A DNA stretch of 64,000 bases, taken from the NCBI RefSeq assembly GCF_024494595.1, contig NZ_JANHDI010000001.1, positions 62,001 through 126,000 on the forward strand, in the 5' to 3' direction. How positions within the stretch are numbered: position 1 is the first letter of the stretch; every line of letters begins with the position of its first letter. Under the pieces are notes generated by a model that was not told where the DNA came from, made no database searches, and saw only the letters and a program-made list of their open reading frames with translations. The DNA is from Halobellus rarus. GTDB lineage: Archaea > Halobacteriota > Halobacteria > Halobacteriales > Haloferacaceae. Position numbers and translations under genes: made by a program. This document shows, piece by piece, positions 17,712 through 25,611 of this stretch.

Positions 17712-17722
17712 CAAGTCATATA
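17712..17722 (+). promoter_or_regulatory. TATA-like box of hydroxy-acid oxidase gene
   Basis: The sequence gtcatatacc lies about 30 nt before the ATG at 17746, at the end of a 248-nt AT-richer intergenic region (17498-17745). No other gene is visible in that region. Confidence 0.5.
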
Positions 17723-17745
17723 CCAATTGACAACACACCACAGGT

Positions 17746-18921
17746 ATGAGCGACGAACTCCCGAGGCAGCCGGGACCGCGACGGATGACCCAGGTGTTCA
17801 CGGACGGGATGGCGGGGGAGAAACCCGACGTTCCGATGGCGTTCGAGGACCTGGAGGCGGCCGCGCTCGACGCGCTCTCGGCGGAGGCGTACGACTACGT
17901 CGCCGGCGGTGCGGGCAGCGAGTCGACGGTCGATCGGAATCGAGCGGCTTTCCAAGAGTACCGGTTGCTCCCGCGACTGCTCCGGGACGTCGGCGAGCGA
18001 GATCTCTCGACGACGGTCTGCGGGACCGAACTGGCTCACCCCGTGATGCTCGCGCCGGTGGGCGTCCAGTCGATCATTCACGAGGAGGGCGAGCGCGCGA
18101 CCGCTCGCGCCGCCAGCGGACTGGATCTGGGAATGGTCTCCAGTTCCGCGGCCTCGACGACCTTAGAGGAGATCAGCGCGGAACTCGGCGACGCCCCCGG
18201 ATGGTTTCAGCTCTACTGGGGTTCGGATCACGACCTCGCCAGGAGTTTCGTCGACCGCGCGACCGAGGCGGGATACGAGGCGCTCGTCGTGACGCTCGAC
18301 ACGCCGATGCTCGCCTGGCGCGAACGAGATATGCAGCGGGCGTACCTCCCCTTCCTCGACCGCGACGGCGTCGCGAACTACTTCTCGGACTCGACGTTCC
18401 AGTCACGGGTCGACGGCGATGTCGAGGAGCACAAGCGGGCCGCCGTCGAGGAATTTCTCGACGTGTTCAGCGATCCGACGCTCACCTGGGAGGACTTCGC
18501 GTGGCTCTGTGAGTACAGCGACCTCCCGGTCGTTCCGAAGGGGATTCTCCACCCCGAGGACGCCGAGCGGGCCGTCGAGGCGGGCGCAGCGGGAGTCGTC
18601 GTCTCGAACCACGGCGGCCGCCAGGTCGACGGTGCGGTGGCGGCGCTGGAGCAACTGCCGGACGTCGTCGACGCCGTCGGCGACGACGCGGACGTGCTGT
18701 TCGACAGCGGGATCCGCCGGGGTGCGGACGCGCTGAAGGCGCTCGCGCTCGGAGCGGACGCGGTGCTGCTCGGCCGGCCGTACGTGTACGGGCTGGCGCT
18801 CGACGGCGCGGACGGCGTTCGAGAGGTGTGCGAGAACTTCCTCGCCGACTTCGATCTGGGGCTGGGACTCGTGGGCTGTGACGACGTCGACGACCTCGAC
18901 GAGTCGATGATCGCGACATAG
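17746..18921 (+). CDS. FMN-dependent alpha-hydroxy-acid oxidizing protein (lactate 2-monooxygenase-like)
   Basis: A 391-residue TIM-barrel flavoprotein of the glycolate oxidase/lactate monooxygenase family. Landmarks are PVMLAPVGVQSIIHEEGE, WFQLYWGSDHD, the catalytic histidine in SNHGGRQVDGA, and the FMN-phosphate loop FDSGIRRGADALKALALGADAV. It oxidises a 2-hydroxy acid such as lactate to the keto acid (or acetate with CO2 if monooxygenase). Oxidase, dehydrogenase and monooxygenase cannot be separated by eye. The gene stands alone. Confidence 0.88.
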   Translation: MSDELPRQPGPRRMTQVFTDGMAGEKPDVPMAFEDLEAAALDALSAEAYDYVAGGAGSESTVDRNRAAFQEYRLLPRLLRDVGERDLSTTVCGTELAHPVMLAPVGVQSIIHEEGERATARAASGLDLGMVSSSAASTTLEEISAELGDAPGWFQLYWGSDHDLARSFVDRATEAGYEALVVTLDTPMLAWRERDMQRAYLPFLDRDGVANYFSDSTFQSRVDGDVEEHKRAAVEEFLDVFSDPTLTWEDFAWLCEYSDLPVVPKGILHPEDAERAVEAGAAGVVVSNHGGRQVDGAVAALEQLPDVVDAVGDDADVLFDSGIRRGADALKALALGADAVLLGRPYVYGLALDGADGVREVCENFLADFDLGLGLVGCDDVDDLDESMIAT

Positions 18922-18988
18922 AATCCGCCCTGGGAGCCGTCCGAGAACCTTCAAAGAGTACAAGAGGTGTGACGCAGTACAACGCCCC

Positions 18989-19834
18989 ATGAACGTTGCC
19001 GACGCGATGACTCCCCGCGAGGACGTGGTCACTGTCGAACTCCCGGGGACCCGCGACGACGTGTTGGAGTACCTCCAGGAGCGCGGCTTCTCCTCGGTAC
19101 CGGTCGTGAAGAACTCCGCCGACGGCGAGGAGTACCGCGGGCTCGTCTCCCGCGAGGAACTGATCGAACGCCCCGACGAGGACCAACTCGCCGTACTGAT
19201 GCGTGAGGTCCCCACGGTCACCGCCGACACGAGCGTCGAGGAGGCGGCGCACCTGATGCTCGAGACCGGCTCCCGGCGCGTCCCGGTCGTCGATGGGCGA
19301 TTGGAGGGCATCGTCACCGTCACGGACGTCGTCCGTGCGATCGCCCGCGGGGAGGTCGACGTCGACGCCACCGCCGGAGACGTCGCGACCGCGGACGTGA
19401 ACACGACCTACGCGGGGACGCCGCTGCCCGTCGCCGAGCGCGAGATCTACTACGCGAACGTCCCCTACACGGTGTGTCTCGACGACGGCGGTCGGATGAG
19501 CGGTATCCTCACGGAAGTCGACATCATCGAGGTCGCCCGCGTCGTCGAGGGCGAGGACGACACGGGCGACTCCGTCGCCGGCCAAGACGACGAGTGGATG
19601 TGGGAGGGAATCAAGGCCATCGGAAAGCGCTACGTCCCGACCCGGAACGTCGAGATCCCCTCCGAACCGGCCTCGAAGTTCATGTCCGACGGCCTCGTGA
19701 CGGTCTCGAAGCGCAAGTCGATCGTCGAGGTCGCCCAGGCGATGATCACCGAGGACATCGAGCAGATTCCGCTCGTCACCGGCGACGAACTGATCGGCAT
19801 CGTTCGCGACGTCGACCTCCTGGAGGCGCTGTAA
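18989..19834 (+). CDS. Protein with four CBS domains
   Basis: 281 residues made almost entirely of CBS motifs in two Bateman modules, beginning MNVADAMTPREDVVTVELP. Repeats include RGFSSVPVVKNS, TGSRRVPVVDGRLEGIVTVTD, YTVCLDDGGRMSGILTEVD and EDIEQIPLVTGDELIGIVRD. CBS modules bind adenine nucleotides and act as energy sensors. The TAA stop overlaps the ATG of glyS by one base, so the two genes are coupled, and a link to translation control is possible. The ligand is unknown. Confidence 0.88.
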   Translation: MNVADAMTPREDVVTVELPGTRDDVLEYLQERGFSSVPVVKNSADGEEYRGLVSREELIERPDEDQLAVLMREVPTVTADTSVEEAAHLMLETGSRRVPVVDGRLEGIVTVTDVVRAIARGEVDVDATAGDVATADVNTTYAGTPLPVAEREIYYANVPYTVCLDDGGRMSGILTEVDIIEVARVVEGEDDTGDSVAGQDDEWMWEGIKAIGKRYVPTRNVEIPSEPASKFMSDGLVTVSKRKSIVEVAQAMITEDIEQIPLVTGDELIGIVRDVDLLEAL

Positions 19835-21633
19835 TGAGCGAGGAGCGAACGGAGGGCGAGCGACTCGCCGAACTGGCCAAGCGCCGCGGCTACTTCTTCG
19901 GCGCGAGCGGCGCGTACGGCGGTGCCGCCGGCTTCTACACGTTCGGCCCCCAGGGCGCGGCGCTGAAGTCGAACGTCGAGGACGCCTGGCGCGATCGCTT
20001 CACGGTCCAGGAGGGCAACTTCGAGATCGAAGCGCCGACGATTATGCCCGAACCGGTCTTCGAGGCGTCGGGGCACCTCGACGGCTTCGACGACATGCTC
20101 GTCGAGTGCCCCGACTGCGGGGAGTCCCACCGCGCGGACCACCTCGTCGAGGACAACACCGACGTCGAGGACGCCGAGTCGCTCCCCATCGAGGAGGTCG
20201 AAGCGCTCATCGCCGACAACGATCTCCGGTGTCCGAACTGCGGCGGATCGCTCGCGGGCGAGGAAATCGAGGACTTCAACCTGATGTTCGAGACGAACAT
20301 CGGGCCGGGATCGTCGACGCCGGGGTATCTCCGCCCGGAGACCGCGCAGGGCATCTTCGTGGAGTTCCCGCGCATCAAGGAGTACGCGCGGAACAGCCTC
20401 CCGTTCGGCGCGACGCAGATCGGTCGCGCCTACCGCAACGAGATCTCGCCCAGAAAGAGCATCGTCCGCACGCGGGAGTTCACCCAGGCCGAGTTAGAGC
20501 AGTTCGTCGACCCCGAGCGCGACGAACCGGACCTCGAATCTGTCGCGGACGTCGAGGTGACGCTGTACCCCGCGACCGAGCAGGGGAGCGAGGACGGCGA
20601 GTACGTCGAGACGACGGTCGGCGAGGCGGTCGAGGAGGGAATCGTCGGCGACGCGTGGATCGGCTACTTCCTCGGGATCGCCCAGGAGTGGTACGAGCGC
20701 GTCGGCGTCGATATGGACCGCTTCCGCTTCCGACAGCACCTCGCGGGCGAGCGCGCCCACTACGCCGCGGACTGCTGGGACGCGGAAAGCGAGGTCGACG
20801 GCGACTGGATCGAGATCGCCGGCTTCGCTTACCGAGGGGACTACGACCTCTCGAAGCACGGCGAGCACAGCGACGACGACTTCACGATCTTCCGGCAGTT
20901 CGACGAGCCGAAAACGGTCGAAAAGGCGGTCGTCGACCCGGACATGAGCGTTCTCGGACCCGAGTTCGGCGGGGCCGCCGCGGACGTGAAGTCGGCGCTC
21001 GAAGAACTGGCCGAGCGCGACCCCTCGGCGTTCGACGACGAGACGGTCTCGGTCACGGTCGGCGGCGAGGCCAAGACCGTCGATAGCGACGTGGCGAACT
21101 ATCGGGTCGAAGAACAGACGGTCTCCGGCGAGCACATCACGCCACACGTGATCGAACCGTCGTTCGGGGTCGATCGGACGGTGTACACGCTCCTCGCGCA
21201 CGCGTACAACGAAGACGAGGTGGACGGCGAGACGCGGTCGTATCTCTCGCTGTCGCCGACGGTCGCGTCGACGGACGTCGGCGTCTTCCCGCTGGTCTCG
21301 AACGTCGGGGAACTCACGGCGCGCGCCGAGGCGCTCGTCGAGGACCTGCGCGAATCGGGCTTCAGCGTCGTCTACGACGACTCCGGAAGCATCGGTCGTC
21401 GGTACCGCCGGCAGGACGAGGTCGGCACGCCCTTCTGCGTCACCGTCGACCGCGACGGCTTGGAGGGTGACGGCCCCGACAGTGTCACTATCCGCGAGCG
21501 CGACACCGCCCGGCAGGTCCGCGTCCCGATCGACGCCCTGGTCGAAGAGTTACGGGCCGTCGCGGGCGACGAGACTTCCTTCGACGACCTGGTCGAGGAG
21601 TACGACCTCGTCGCGCCGGGCGCGGACGCGTAG
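19834..21633 (+). CDS. glyS: Glycyl-tRNA synthetase
   Basis: A 599-residue class II alpha2-type glycyl-tRNA synthetase. Landmarks are RGYFFGASGAYGGAAGFYTF, the zinc cysteines CPDCGESH and CPNCGG, ETAQGIFVEFPRI, motif 2 YRNEISPRKSIVRTREFTQ, and motif 3 EPSFGVDRTVYTLL, followed by the anticodon-binding domain. ATG at 19834 overlaps the preceding CBS gene stop. The frame is open further upstream, but only as shadow of the CBS gene. Acidic inserts are halophile-typical. Confidence 0.96.
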   Translation: MSEERTEGERLAELAKRRGYFFGASGAYGGAAGFYTFGPQGAALKSNVEDAWRDRFTVQEGNFEIEAPTIMPEPVFEASGHLDGFDDMLVECPDCGESHRADHLVEDNTDVEDAESLPIEEVEALIADNDLRCPNCGGSLAGEEIEDFNLMFETNIGPGSSTPGYLRPETAQGIFVEFPRIKEYARNSLPFGATQIGRAYRNEISPRKSIVRTREFTQAELEQFVDPERDEPDLESVADVEVTLYPATEQGSEDGEYVETTVGEAVEEGIVGDAWIGYFLGIAQEWYERVGVDMDRFRFRQHLAGERAHYAADCWDAESEVDGDWIEIAGFAYRGDYDLSKHGEHSDDDFTIFRQFDEPKTVEKAVVDPDMSVLGPEFGGAAADVKSALEELAERDPSAFDDETVSVTVGGEAKTVDSDVANYRVEEQTVSGEHITPHVIEPSFGVDRTVYTLLAHAYNEDEVDGETRSYLSLSPTVASTDVGVFPLVSNVGELTARAEALVEDLRESGFSVVYDDSGSIGRRYRRQDEVGTPFCVTVDRDGLEGDGPDSVTIRERDTARQVRVPIDALVEELRAVAGDETSFDDLVEEYDLVAPGADA

Positions 21634-21636
21634 ACA

Positions 21637-22290
21637 GTGTCCTCTTCCCAGCCGTCGAACGGCGTGCTCTCGGGGGTGTCCCGGAGCGAGCTCAAGCGGC
21701 GGCTGGTCCACGTCAGCGGGACCGGCCTCCCGCTGCTGTACGTCCTCGGATTCGTGACGTGGACGCAACTCGGCTACGTGATGCTCCTCGCGTCGGCGAT
21801 CGCGGCCGGCCTGGAGTTCGTTCGACTCGTCGTCGGCCTCGACTGGTCGATCTACGACGACCTCACGCGCTCCTACGAGCAGTCGAACGTGGCGGGCTAC
21901 GCCCTGTTCGTGTTCAGCATCACCGCGGTCGTCCTCGCGTTCGCGCCCCACATCGCGGTTCCCGCCGCGCTGATGCTGACGATCGGCGACCCGATCTCGG
22001 GCGTGCTCGGGACGACTCGCGAGGCCGGCGAGCCGAAGCGACTGCGGACGCTCGGCGCGATGTTCACCGTCTGTCTCGTCGTCTCGGTCCCGTTTCTCCT
22101 GCCCGTCGCGGGCATCGCGATCGGTCTCGCGGCGTCGGTCGCGGCGGCCCTCGGCGCGACGCTCGCCGACGGCTTCAAACCCGTCATCGCGGGCTACGTC
22201 GTCGACGACAACCTCTCGATTCCGCCGGCGGCGTCGGTCGCCGCGGGGGTCGTGCTCGCGGCCACCGGGGCCGCGCCGGTGTTCGGGTGA
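21637..22290 (+). CDS. Dolichol-kinase-like integral membrane protein
   Basis: 217 residues, six or seven hydrophobic segments, starting GTG three nt after the glyS stop. The motifs ELKRRLVHVSGTGLPLLYV and LTIGDPISGVLGTT match the phosphatidate cytidylyltransferase/dolichol kinase superfamily (CTP-binding D-x-x-AS/ISGxxG loop). Likely phosphorylates a polyprenol used in N-glycosylation or in lipid salvage. Substrate is inferred from family. Operon position after glyS appears conserved by spacing only. Confidence 0.8.
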   Translation: MSSSQPSNGVLSGVSRSELKRRLVHVSGTGLPLLYVLGFVTWTQLGYVMLLASAIAAGLEFVRLVVGLDWSIYDDLTRSYEQSNVAGYALFVFSITAVVLAFAPHIAVPAALMLTIGDPISGVLGTTREAGEPKRLRTLGAMFTVCLVVSVPFLLPVAGIAIGLAASVAAALGATLADGFKPVIAGYVVDDNLSIPPAASVAAGVVLAATGAAPVFG

Positions 22291-22392
22291 GGGCGTTCGA
22301 GTGAGAGATCCCGTTCCCGGCCGGGGTCGCCCGCAACGCTCGCCGGCCGAGCCACACGACGATTTTTGTACGATCACGACGAAGCACGGGCC

Positions 22393-22878
22393 GTGACGGT
22401 CTACGAGAGCGATCTCCCGGGCGTCGGCAAGAAACACGAGATCGACCTGCCGGACGGGTCACAGCTCGTCGTCGTGACCCACAACGAGGGGCGCAGGGAG
22501 GTCTTCCTGCGGGCAGATTCCGACAGCGACTCCGAAAAGCTGTTCGAGTTGCCCGACCGCCTGGCCCGACAGGTCGGGACGATCTTGGAGGGCGCGTACT
22601 TCCAGCCAGTCAAGTCCCAGGACATCGAGACGCTGCTGGGTGGCGACACGCTCTTGGAGTGGGTCGACGTCGGAGACGACTCCCCGATCGCCGGACGGAG
22701 CCTCGGTGAGTCCGACCTGCGTGCAGAGACCGGCGCGTCCGTCGTCGCGATCGAACGGGGCGAAGAGGTGATCCCCTCGCCGGGCGGGGAGACGACGATC
22801 CAGGAGGGTGACCGGCTCGTCGTCGTCGGCACGCGAGCCGACTGCGACGCGTTCAAATCGCGCGTGGACGGGGCATAA
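22393..22878 (+). CDS. TrkA-C-type regulatory subunit of K+/H+ antiporter (KhtT-like)
   Basis: 161 residues. The N-terminal half starts TVYESDLPGVGKKHEIDL, matching KhtT-like regulatory proteins. The C-terminal half is a TrkA-C (RCK-C) domain, LLEWVDVGDDSPIAGRSLGESDL... GETTIQEGDRLVVVGTR. KhtT gates a CPA2 antiporter in response to pH or c-di-AMP in bacteria. The GTG at 22393 is preferred to a TTG upstream because the family starts there. Its stop overlaps the next ATG (TAATG), so regulator and transporter are coupled. Confidence 0.88.
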   Translation: MTVYESDLPGVGKKHEIDLPDGSQLVVVTHNEGRREVFLRADSDSDSEKLFELPDRLARQVGTILEGAYFQPVKSQDIETLLGGDTLLEWVDVGDDSPIAGRSLGESDLRAETGASVVAIERGEEVIPSPGGETTIQEGDRLVVVGTRADCDAFKSRVDGA

Positions 22879-24077
22879 TGGCGGCCGGGCTGCTCGAACT
22901 CGGGCAGGTCTTCGCGGTGCTCGCGCTCGCCGGAGCCGTGGCGCTGCGGGTCGGACTCTCGGTGATCCCGCTGTACGTCGTCAGCGGGATGCTCGCGGGC
23001 CCGTTCGTCGCCGGGCGGACGGGCGCTCCGTACGTCCCGGACGGGGAGCTACTCACCGTGCTCGCGGAGGTCGGAATCGTGCTCCTCCTCTTCTTTCTGG
23101 GACTCGAGTTCAGCCTCGATCGCCTGCTGGCGGCGCGCTCGCGGATCACCCGCGCGGGCGTCGTCGACGTCGCGATCAACCTGCCGCTCGGCATCGCGAT
23201 CGGCCTCGCGCTCGGCTGGTCGGTCGTCGAGGCGCTGCTGCTGGGCGGAATCGTCTACATCTCGTCGTCGGCGATCATCACGAAGACGCTGATCGATCTC
23301 GGGTGGATCGCCAACGACGAGGCCGAGCCGATCCTCGGGACGCTCGTCTTCGAGGACCTCTTCATCGCCGTCTATCTGGCGGTCGTCACCTCGCTCGTCC
23401 TCGGCGGGGCCGACGCCGGGCTGAACGGCCTCGGGCGATCGCTGGCGGTCGCCTTCGGCTTCTTGGGGGCGCTGTTTCTCGCCGTTCAGTACGGGACCGA
23501 GTTCTTTTCACGCGTCCTCGACGTCTCCGACACGGAGTCGTTCGTCCTCCGGATCCTGGGCGTCGTCGTTCCGATCGCGGGCGCCGCACTGACACTGGGT
23601 GTGAGCGAGGCCGTCGCGGCGTTCTTCGTCGGGATGGGCTTTTCGACCAGCGGACACCGCGAACGGATCGAACGGCTGTTGACGCCCGTCCGGGACGTCT
23701 TCGCCGCCGTGTTCTTCTTCTGGATCGGCGTCGGGACCGACCCGCGGCTGCTCGTCGGCGTCGCCGTCCCGCTCGTGGCCGCCGTGGCTCTGACCACCCC
23801 CGCGAAACTGATTTCGGGCTATCTGGGCGGACGCGTCTACGACCTCTCGGAGGGTCGGTCGCTCCGCGTCGGTCTCGGGCTGGTGCCGCGGGGAGAGTTC
23901 TCGCTCGTCATCGCCGCGCTCGCGGCCGGCGGATCGACGACGGTGATGCAGGACGTCATCCCCGCGCTCGCGGTCGGGTACGTCCTCGTGATGAGTGTGC
24001 TCGGTACGGTGTTGATGCAGCGCTCGGACGCCGTCGAGGGTCTGATCGACCGGGTGCGCCCGGGCGCACCGACGTGA
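22878..24077 (+). CDS. CPA2-family cation/proton antiporter (KhtU/KefB-like)
   Basis: A 399-residue integral membrane protein with about twelve hydrophobic segments, typical of monovalent cation:proton antiporter-2. Landmarks are LYVVSGMLAGPFVAGR, VGIVLLLFFLGLEFSLDRL, YISSSAIITKTLIDLG and GTLVFEDLFIAVYLAV, with the acidic pair needed for ion exchange. With the upstream KhtT-like subunit it would export K+ or Na+ against protons. A third gene (TrkA-N) is not fused. There is potential c-di-AMP control, since a cyclase-like gene is at 3276, but no direct evidence. Confidence 0.9.
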   Translation: MAAGLLELGQVFAVLALAGAVALRVGLSVIPLYVVSGMLAGPFVAGRTGAPYVPDGELLTVLAEVGIVLLLFFLGLEFSLDRLLAARSRITRAGVVDVAINLPLGIAIGLALGWSVVEALLLGGIVYISSSAIITKTLIDLGWIANDEAEPILGTLVFEDLFIAVYLAVVTSLVLGGADAGLNGLGRSLAVAFGFLGALFLAVQYGTEFFSRVLDVSDTESFVLRILGVVVPIAGAALTLGVSEAVAAFFVGMGFSTSGHRERIERLLTPVRDVFAAVFFFWIGVGTDPRLLVGVAVPLVAAVALTTPAKLISGYLGGRVYDLSEGRSLRVGLGLVPRGEFSLVIAALAAGGSTTVMQDVIPALAVGYVLVMSVLGTVLMQRSDAVEGLIDRVRPGAPT

Positions 24078-24085
24078 TCGAATCT

Positions 24086-24100
24086 CGAAAGCGTTTTGTG
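24086..24100 (+). promoter_or_regulatory. Promoter-like element before the Arg-rich mini-ORF
   Basis: The sequence cgaaagcgttttgtg has the haloarchaeal BRE (cgaaa) and T-rich TATA layout. It lies about 29 nt before the ATG at 24125, consistent with a leaderless transcript starting at that codon. Confidence 0.45.
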
Positions 24101-24124
24101 CGCCGACTCAGTTCTACACACCCA

Positions 24125-24256
24125 ATGACGCGGCTCTCTCCGACACGCGTCCGCGCCCCCCAGAGAGCCGCGACTTCGGCCGTCTCGGCCCGTACGACCA
24201 CGTTCTCCGCCGAGACGACCGTCGCCGCGCGCCGACCGCGACGACGGGCCGCTTAG
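24125..24256 (+). CDS. Arg-rich 43-residue leader-like mini-ORF before argG
   Basis: ATG to TAG encodes 43 residues starting MTRLSPTRVRAPQRAATS and ending VAARRPRRRAA. Ten residues are Arg, one is Glu and none is Asp, the reverse of normal haloarchaeal proteins. A promoter-like element sits 29 nt upstream, and the argG promoter begins about 100 nt downstream. An arginine-rich reading frame directly ahead of arginine biosynthesis genes is suggestive of a sensor peptide, but attenuation of this kind is not established in archaea. It may also be chance in GC-rich DNA. Confidence 0.4.
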   Translation: MTRLSPTRVRAPQRAATSAVSARTTTFSAETTVAARRPRRRAA

Positions 24257-24345
24257 GCCCACCACTACCTCACTTTCACGTTGCATCGAATCAACCCACA
24301 AGCGATTAGCGTCTCTATAGGCATCTCTGCGCTTTAATTTCTAAA

Positions 24346-24369
24346 ATTTAAACCGTGTAATTTATACGG
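24346..24369 (+). promoter_or_regulatory. argG promoter
   Basis: An AT-rich block (24330-24370) ends in aatttatacgg, whose TATA core is centred about 30 nt before the argG ATG. A short ggag lies 5 nt before the ATG, but the spacing to the TATA box implies a leaderless or nearly leaderless mRNA. Confidence 0.6.
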
Positions 24370-24393
24370 GAGAGCGTCCGATTCGGAGATATA

Positions 24394-25608
24394 ATGACAA
24401 GCGTGGCACTCGCGTTCTCGGGCGGCCTCGACACCACAGTCTGCGTCTCGCTCCTGCAGGAGGAGTACGGGTACGACGAAGTCGTCGGCGTGACCGTCGA
24501 CGTGGGCCAGCCCGAGTCCGAGTTCGAGGAGGCACAGGAGACCGCCGACGCGCACGGCCTCGACCTGCACGTCGTCGACGCGAAAGCGGAGTTCGCAGAC
24601 CTCTGTTTCGACTCCGTCCGCGCGAACGCGACCTACCAGGGCTACCCGCTCGGCACGGCGCTGGCCCGTCCGGTGATCGCGAACGCGATTCTCGAAGTGG
24701 CCGAAGAAGAGGGCTGCGACGCGCTCGCACACGGCTGCACCGGCAAGGGCAACGACCAGCTCCGTTTCGAGGTCGTCTGGCGCGCCTCCGACCTCGACGT
24801 GATCGCGCCCGTCCGCGAACTGGAACTCACCCGCGAGTGGGAACAACAGTACGCCGAGGAGCACGATCTTCCAGTTCAGTCGGGCAACTCCGGCGTCTGG
24901 TCGATCGACACGAACCTCTGGAGCCGTTCCGTCGAGGGCGGACAGCTGGAAGACCCCAACTACGTGCCTCCGGAGGACATCTACGAGTGGACCGACGACC
25001 CCGCCAACGCCACCGAGACCGAGTTGGTCGAGATCACCTTCGAGGACGGCTATCCCGTCGCGCTCGACGGTGAGGACCTCTCTCCCTCCGAACTGATCGA
25101 GGCGCTGAACGAGCAAGCCGGAAAGCACGGCGTCGGCCGCACGGATATGATGGAAGACCGGATGCTCGGGCTGAAGGTCCGCGAGAACTACGAGCACCCG
25201 GCGGCGACGACCCTTCTGACCGCCCACGAGGCCCTCGAGCAGCTCGTCCTCACGAAGGACGAGCGCGACTTCAAGCGCTCGATCGACGCCGAGTGGGCCC
25301 AGAAGGGCTACGAGGGCCTCGTCGACCACCCGCTCGTCGACGCGCTCGAAGGGTTCATCGACGAGACGCAGTCCCGCGTCACCGGCACGGTGACGATCAA
25401 GTTCCAGGGCGGACAGGCCCGTCCGGTCGCCCGCGACTCGGAGTACGCCGCCTACTCCGAGGACGCCGCCTCGTTCAACACCTCCGGCGTCGGCGACATC
25501 ACCCAGCAGGACGCGACGGGCGTCGCGAAGTACCACGGCTTCCAGTCGCGCCTCGCGAACGCCGCCATCGACGCCGCCGAGGACGACGACGAAGGCGACT
25601 GGGAGTAG
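24394..25608 (+). CDS. argG: Argininosuccinate synthase
   Basis: 404 residues. Joins citrulline and aspartate with ATP to argininosuccinate, the penultimate step to arginine. The N-type ATP pyrophosphatase loop AFSGGLDTTVCVSLLQEE is at residues 6-23. Other family segments are AHGCTGKGNDQLRFEV, GVWSIDTNLWSRSVEGG and EDRMLGLKVRENYEHPAAT. ATG follows an AT-rich promoter. First gene of the arginine cluster; argH starts 3 nt after its stop. Confidence 0.97.
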   Translation: MTSVALAFSGGLDTTVCVSLLQEEYGYDEVVGVTVDVGQPESEFEEAQETADAHGLDLHVVDAKAEFADLCFDSVRANATYQGYPLGTALARPVIANAILEVAEEEGCDALAHGCTGKGNDQLRFEVVWRASDLDVIAPVRELELTREWEQQYAEEHDLPVQSGNSGVWSIDTNLWSRSVEGGQLEDPNYVPPEDIYEWTDDPANATETELVEITFEDGYPVALDGEDLSPSELIEALNEQAGKHGVGRTDMMEDRMLGLKVRENYEHPAATTLLTAHEALEQLVLTKDERDFKRSIDAEWAQKGYEGLVDHPLVDALEGFIDETQSRVTGTVTIKFQGGQARPVARDSEYAAYSEDAASFNTSGVGDITQQDATGVAKYHGFQSRLANAAIDAAEDDDEGDWE

Positions 25609-25611
25609 ACG

